Assembly (NCBI GenBank): GCA_009908535.1
Contig: JAAAOD010000122.1
Location: forward strand, 1-13,958
Source of the DNA: Verrucomicrobiota bacterium
Lineage (GTDB): Bacteria; Verrucomicrobiota; Verrucomicrobiia; Opitutales; Oceanipulchritudinaceae
Length of the DNA stretch: 13,958 nucleotides
Reading direction: 5' to 3'
Positions 13,708 to 13,958 of this stretch are shown here, piece after piece; the stretch's first letter is position 1, and each line of letters starts with the position of its first letter. The notes beneath the pieces are model-generated. The model was not told the origin of the DNA. It saw only the letters and a list, made by a program, of their open reading frames with translations, and ran no database searches. Made by a program: the position numbers and the translations under genes.

Positions 13708-13958
13708 TCAGGCCTTCACCGCGTTGAACTTCGGCGTCAGGTAATCAGCGCAGCTCTCAAGGCTCGCCAATTGCTGATAATCTTCCTCGGGAACTTCGAT
13801 GCCGTGCTGCTTGCGCAGCTCCATGACGATATCGAGAAAATCCATCGAATCCAGATCCAGTTGATCCCGCAGGCGCACGTCCGGATTCACCTCGGCGAGG
13901 TCCTCGTCCGGAGCAATCTCGGCAATGATGTCCAGCACCACCTGCTTGCACTCTTCTT
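13708..13958 (-). CDS. Acyl carrier protein, nearly complete, 5' end outside window
   Basis: 82 codons are visible, beginning EECKQVVLDIIAEIAPDED at the right edge and running to TGA at 13710-13708. The phosphopantetheine site is DLDSMDFLDIV, with the serine codon at 13848-13846; the four-helix ACP pattern and acidic character are clear. A GTG at 13941 could be read as a start, but the in-frame residues before it look like normal ACP helix one, so the gene probably begins a few codons beyond the edge. ACPs carry growing acyl chains as thioesters for fatty-acid or polyketide enzymes. Because it is followed by an oxidoreductase and a methyltransferase rather than fabF or fabD, it may be a dedicated, secondary ACP and not the housekeeping AcpP. 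What lies upstream would decide this. Confidence 0.9.
   Translation of the reverse strand, partial: EECKQVVLDIIAEIAPDEDLAEVNPDVRLRDQLDLDSMDFLDIVMELRKQHGIEVPEEDYQQLASLESCADYLTPKFNAVKA

Noticed and set aside
12696..13727. A 343-codon open frame on the plus strand opposite the FAD oxidoreductase
   Set aside because: It runs across an intact flavoenzyme and into the ACP-side gap, with a low-complexity His/Arg/Pro-type translation and no motif.

Overview
The window is a densely packed, high-GC bacterial chromosome segment with mostly housekeeping-type genes. There is no rRNA, tRNA, CRISPR array, insertion sequence or phage gene that I can see. No gene-free stretch exceeds about 150 bases. The lineage cannot be fixed from these genes alone. 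A high-GC, peptidoglycan-making bacterium (MurA) with several starts lacking a Shine-Dalgarno sequence, and with a STAS/PP2C phosphatase pair, would suit the Verrucomicrobiota (Opitutae-like). That is an inference, not a demonstration.

Bases 1-5382, minus strand (read right to left): a BCP-like peroxiredoxin, an AcnA/IRP1-type aconitase, a STAS-domain anti-anti-sigma-like protein whose start lies one base after the aconitase stop, a membrane-anchored GAF-SpoIIE/PP2C phosphatase, and the first 45 codons of trpB, which run off the left edge. The STAS protein and the phosphatase look like two of the three parts of a partner-switching circuit. The third part, an HATPase_c kinase/anti-sigma factor, is not in the window.

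Bases 5383-6620: a divergent intergenic region with two small inverted repeats, then a plus-strand rhomboid intramembrane serine protease. It converges on a minus-strand all-alpha dUTPase/MazG-like nucleotide pyrophosphatase.

Bases 6621-11464, plus strand: a strongly basic, Gly/Arg/Lys/Ser-rich, probably disordered protein of unknown function; murA (first committed step of peptidoglycan synthesis); ruvB (Holliday junction motor); an orphan OppD/DppD-like ABC ATPase without a permease; and a single-pass membrane coiled-coil protein. Spacings through the ABC gene are short enough for one operon. The coiled-coil gene follows after 58 bases with its own good ribosome binding site.

Bases 11461-13958, minus strand: a nearly complete acyl carrier protein gene (cut by the right edge), a CrtI-like FAD-dependent oxidoreductase and a class I SAM methyltransferase. 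They lie head to tail and look like the downstream end of an acyl/polyene-type biosynthetic operon. The methyltransferase and the coiled-coil gene converge and overlap by four bases, so both stop codons sit in one TTAA.

The parts most worth following are the kinase-less STAS/phosphatase pair coupled to aconitase, the basic disordered protein ahead of murA, and the ACP-oxidoreductase-methyltransferase cassette. None can be called a new system from this window alone.
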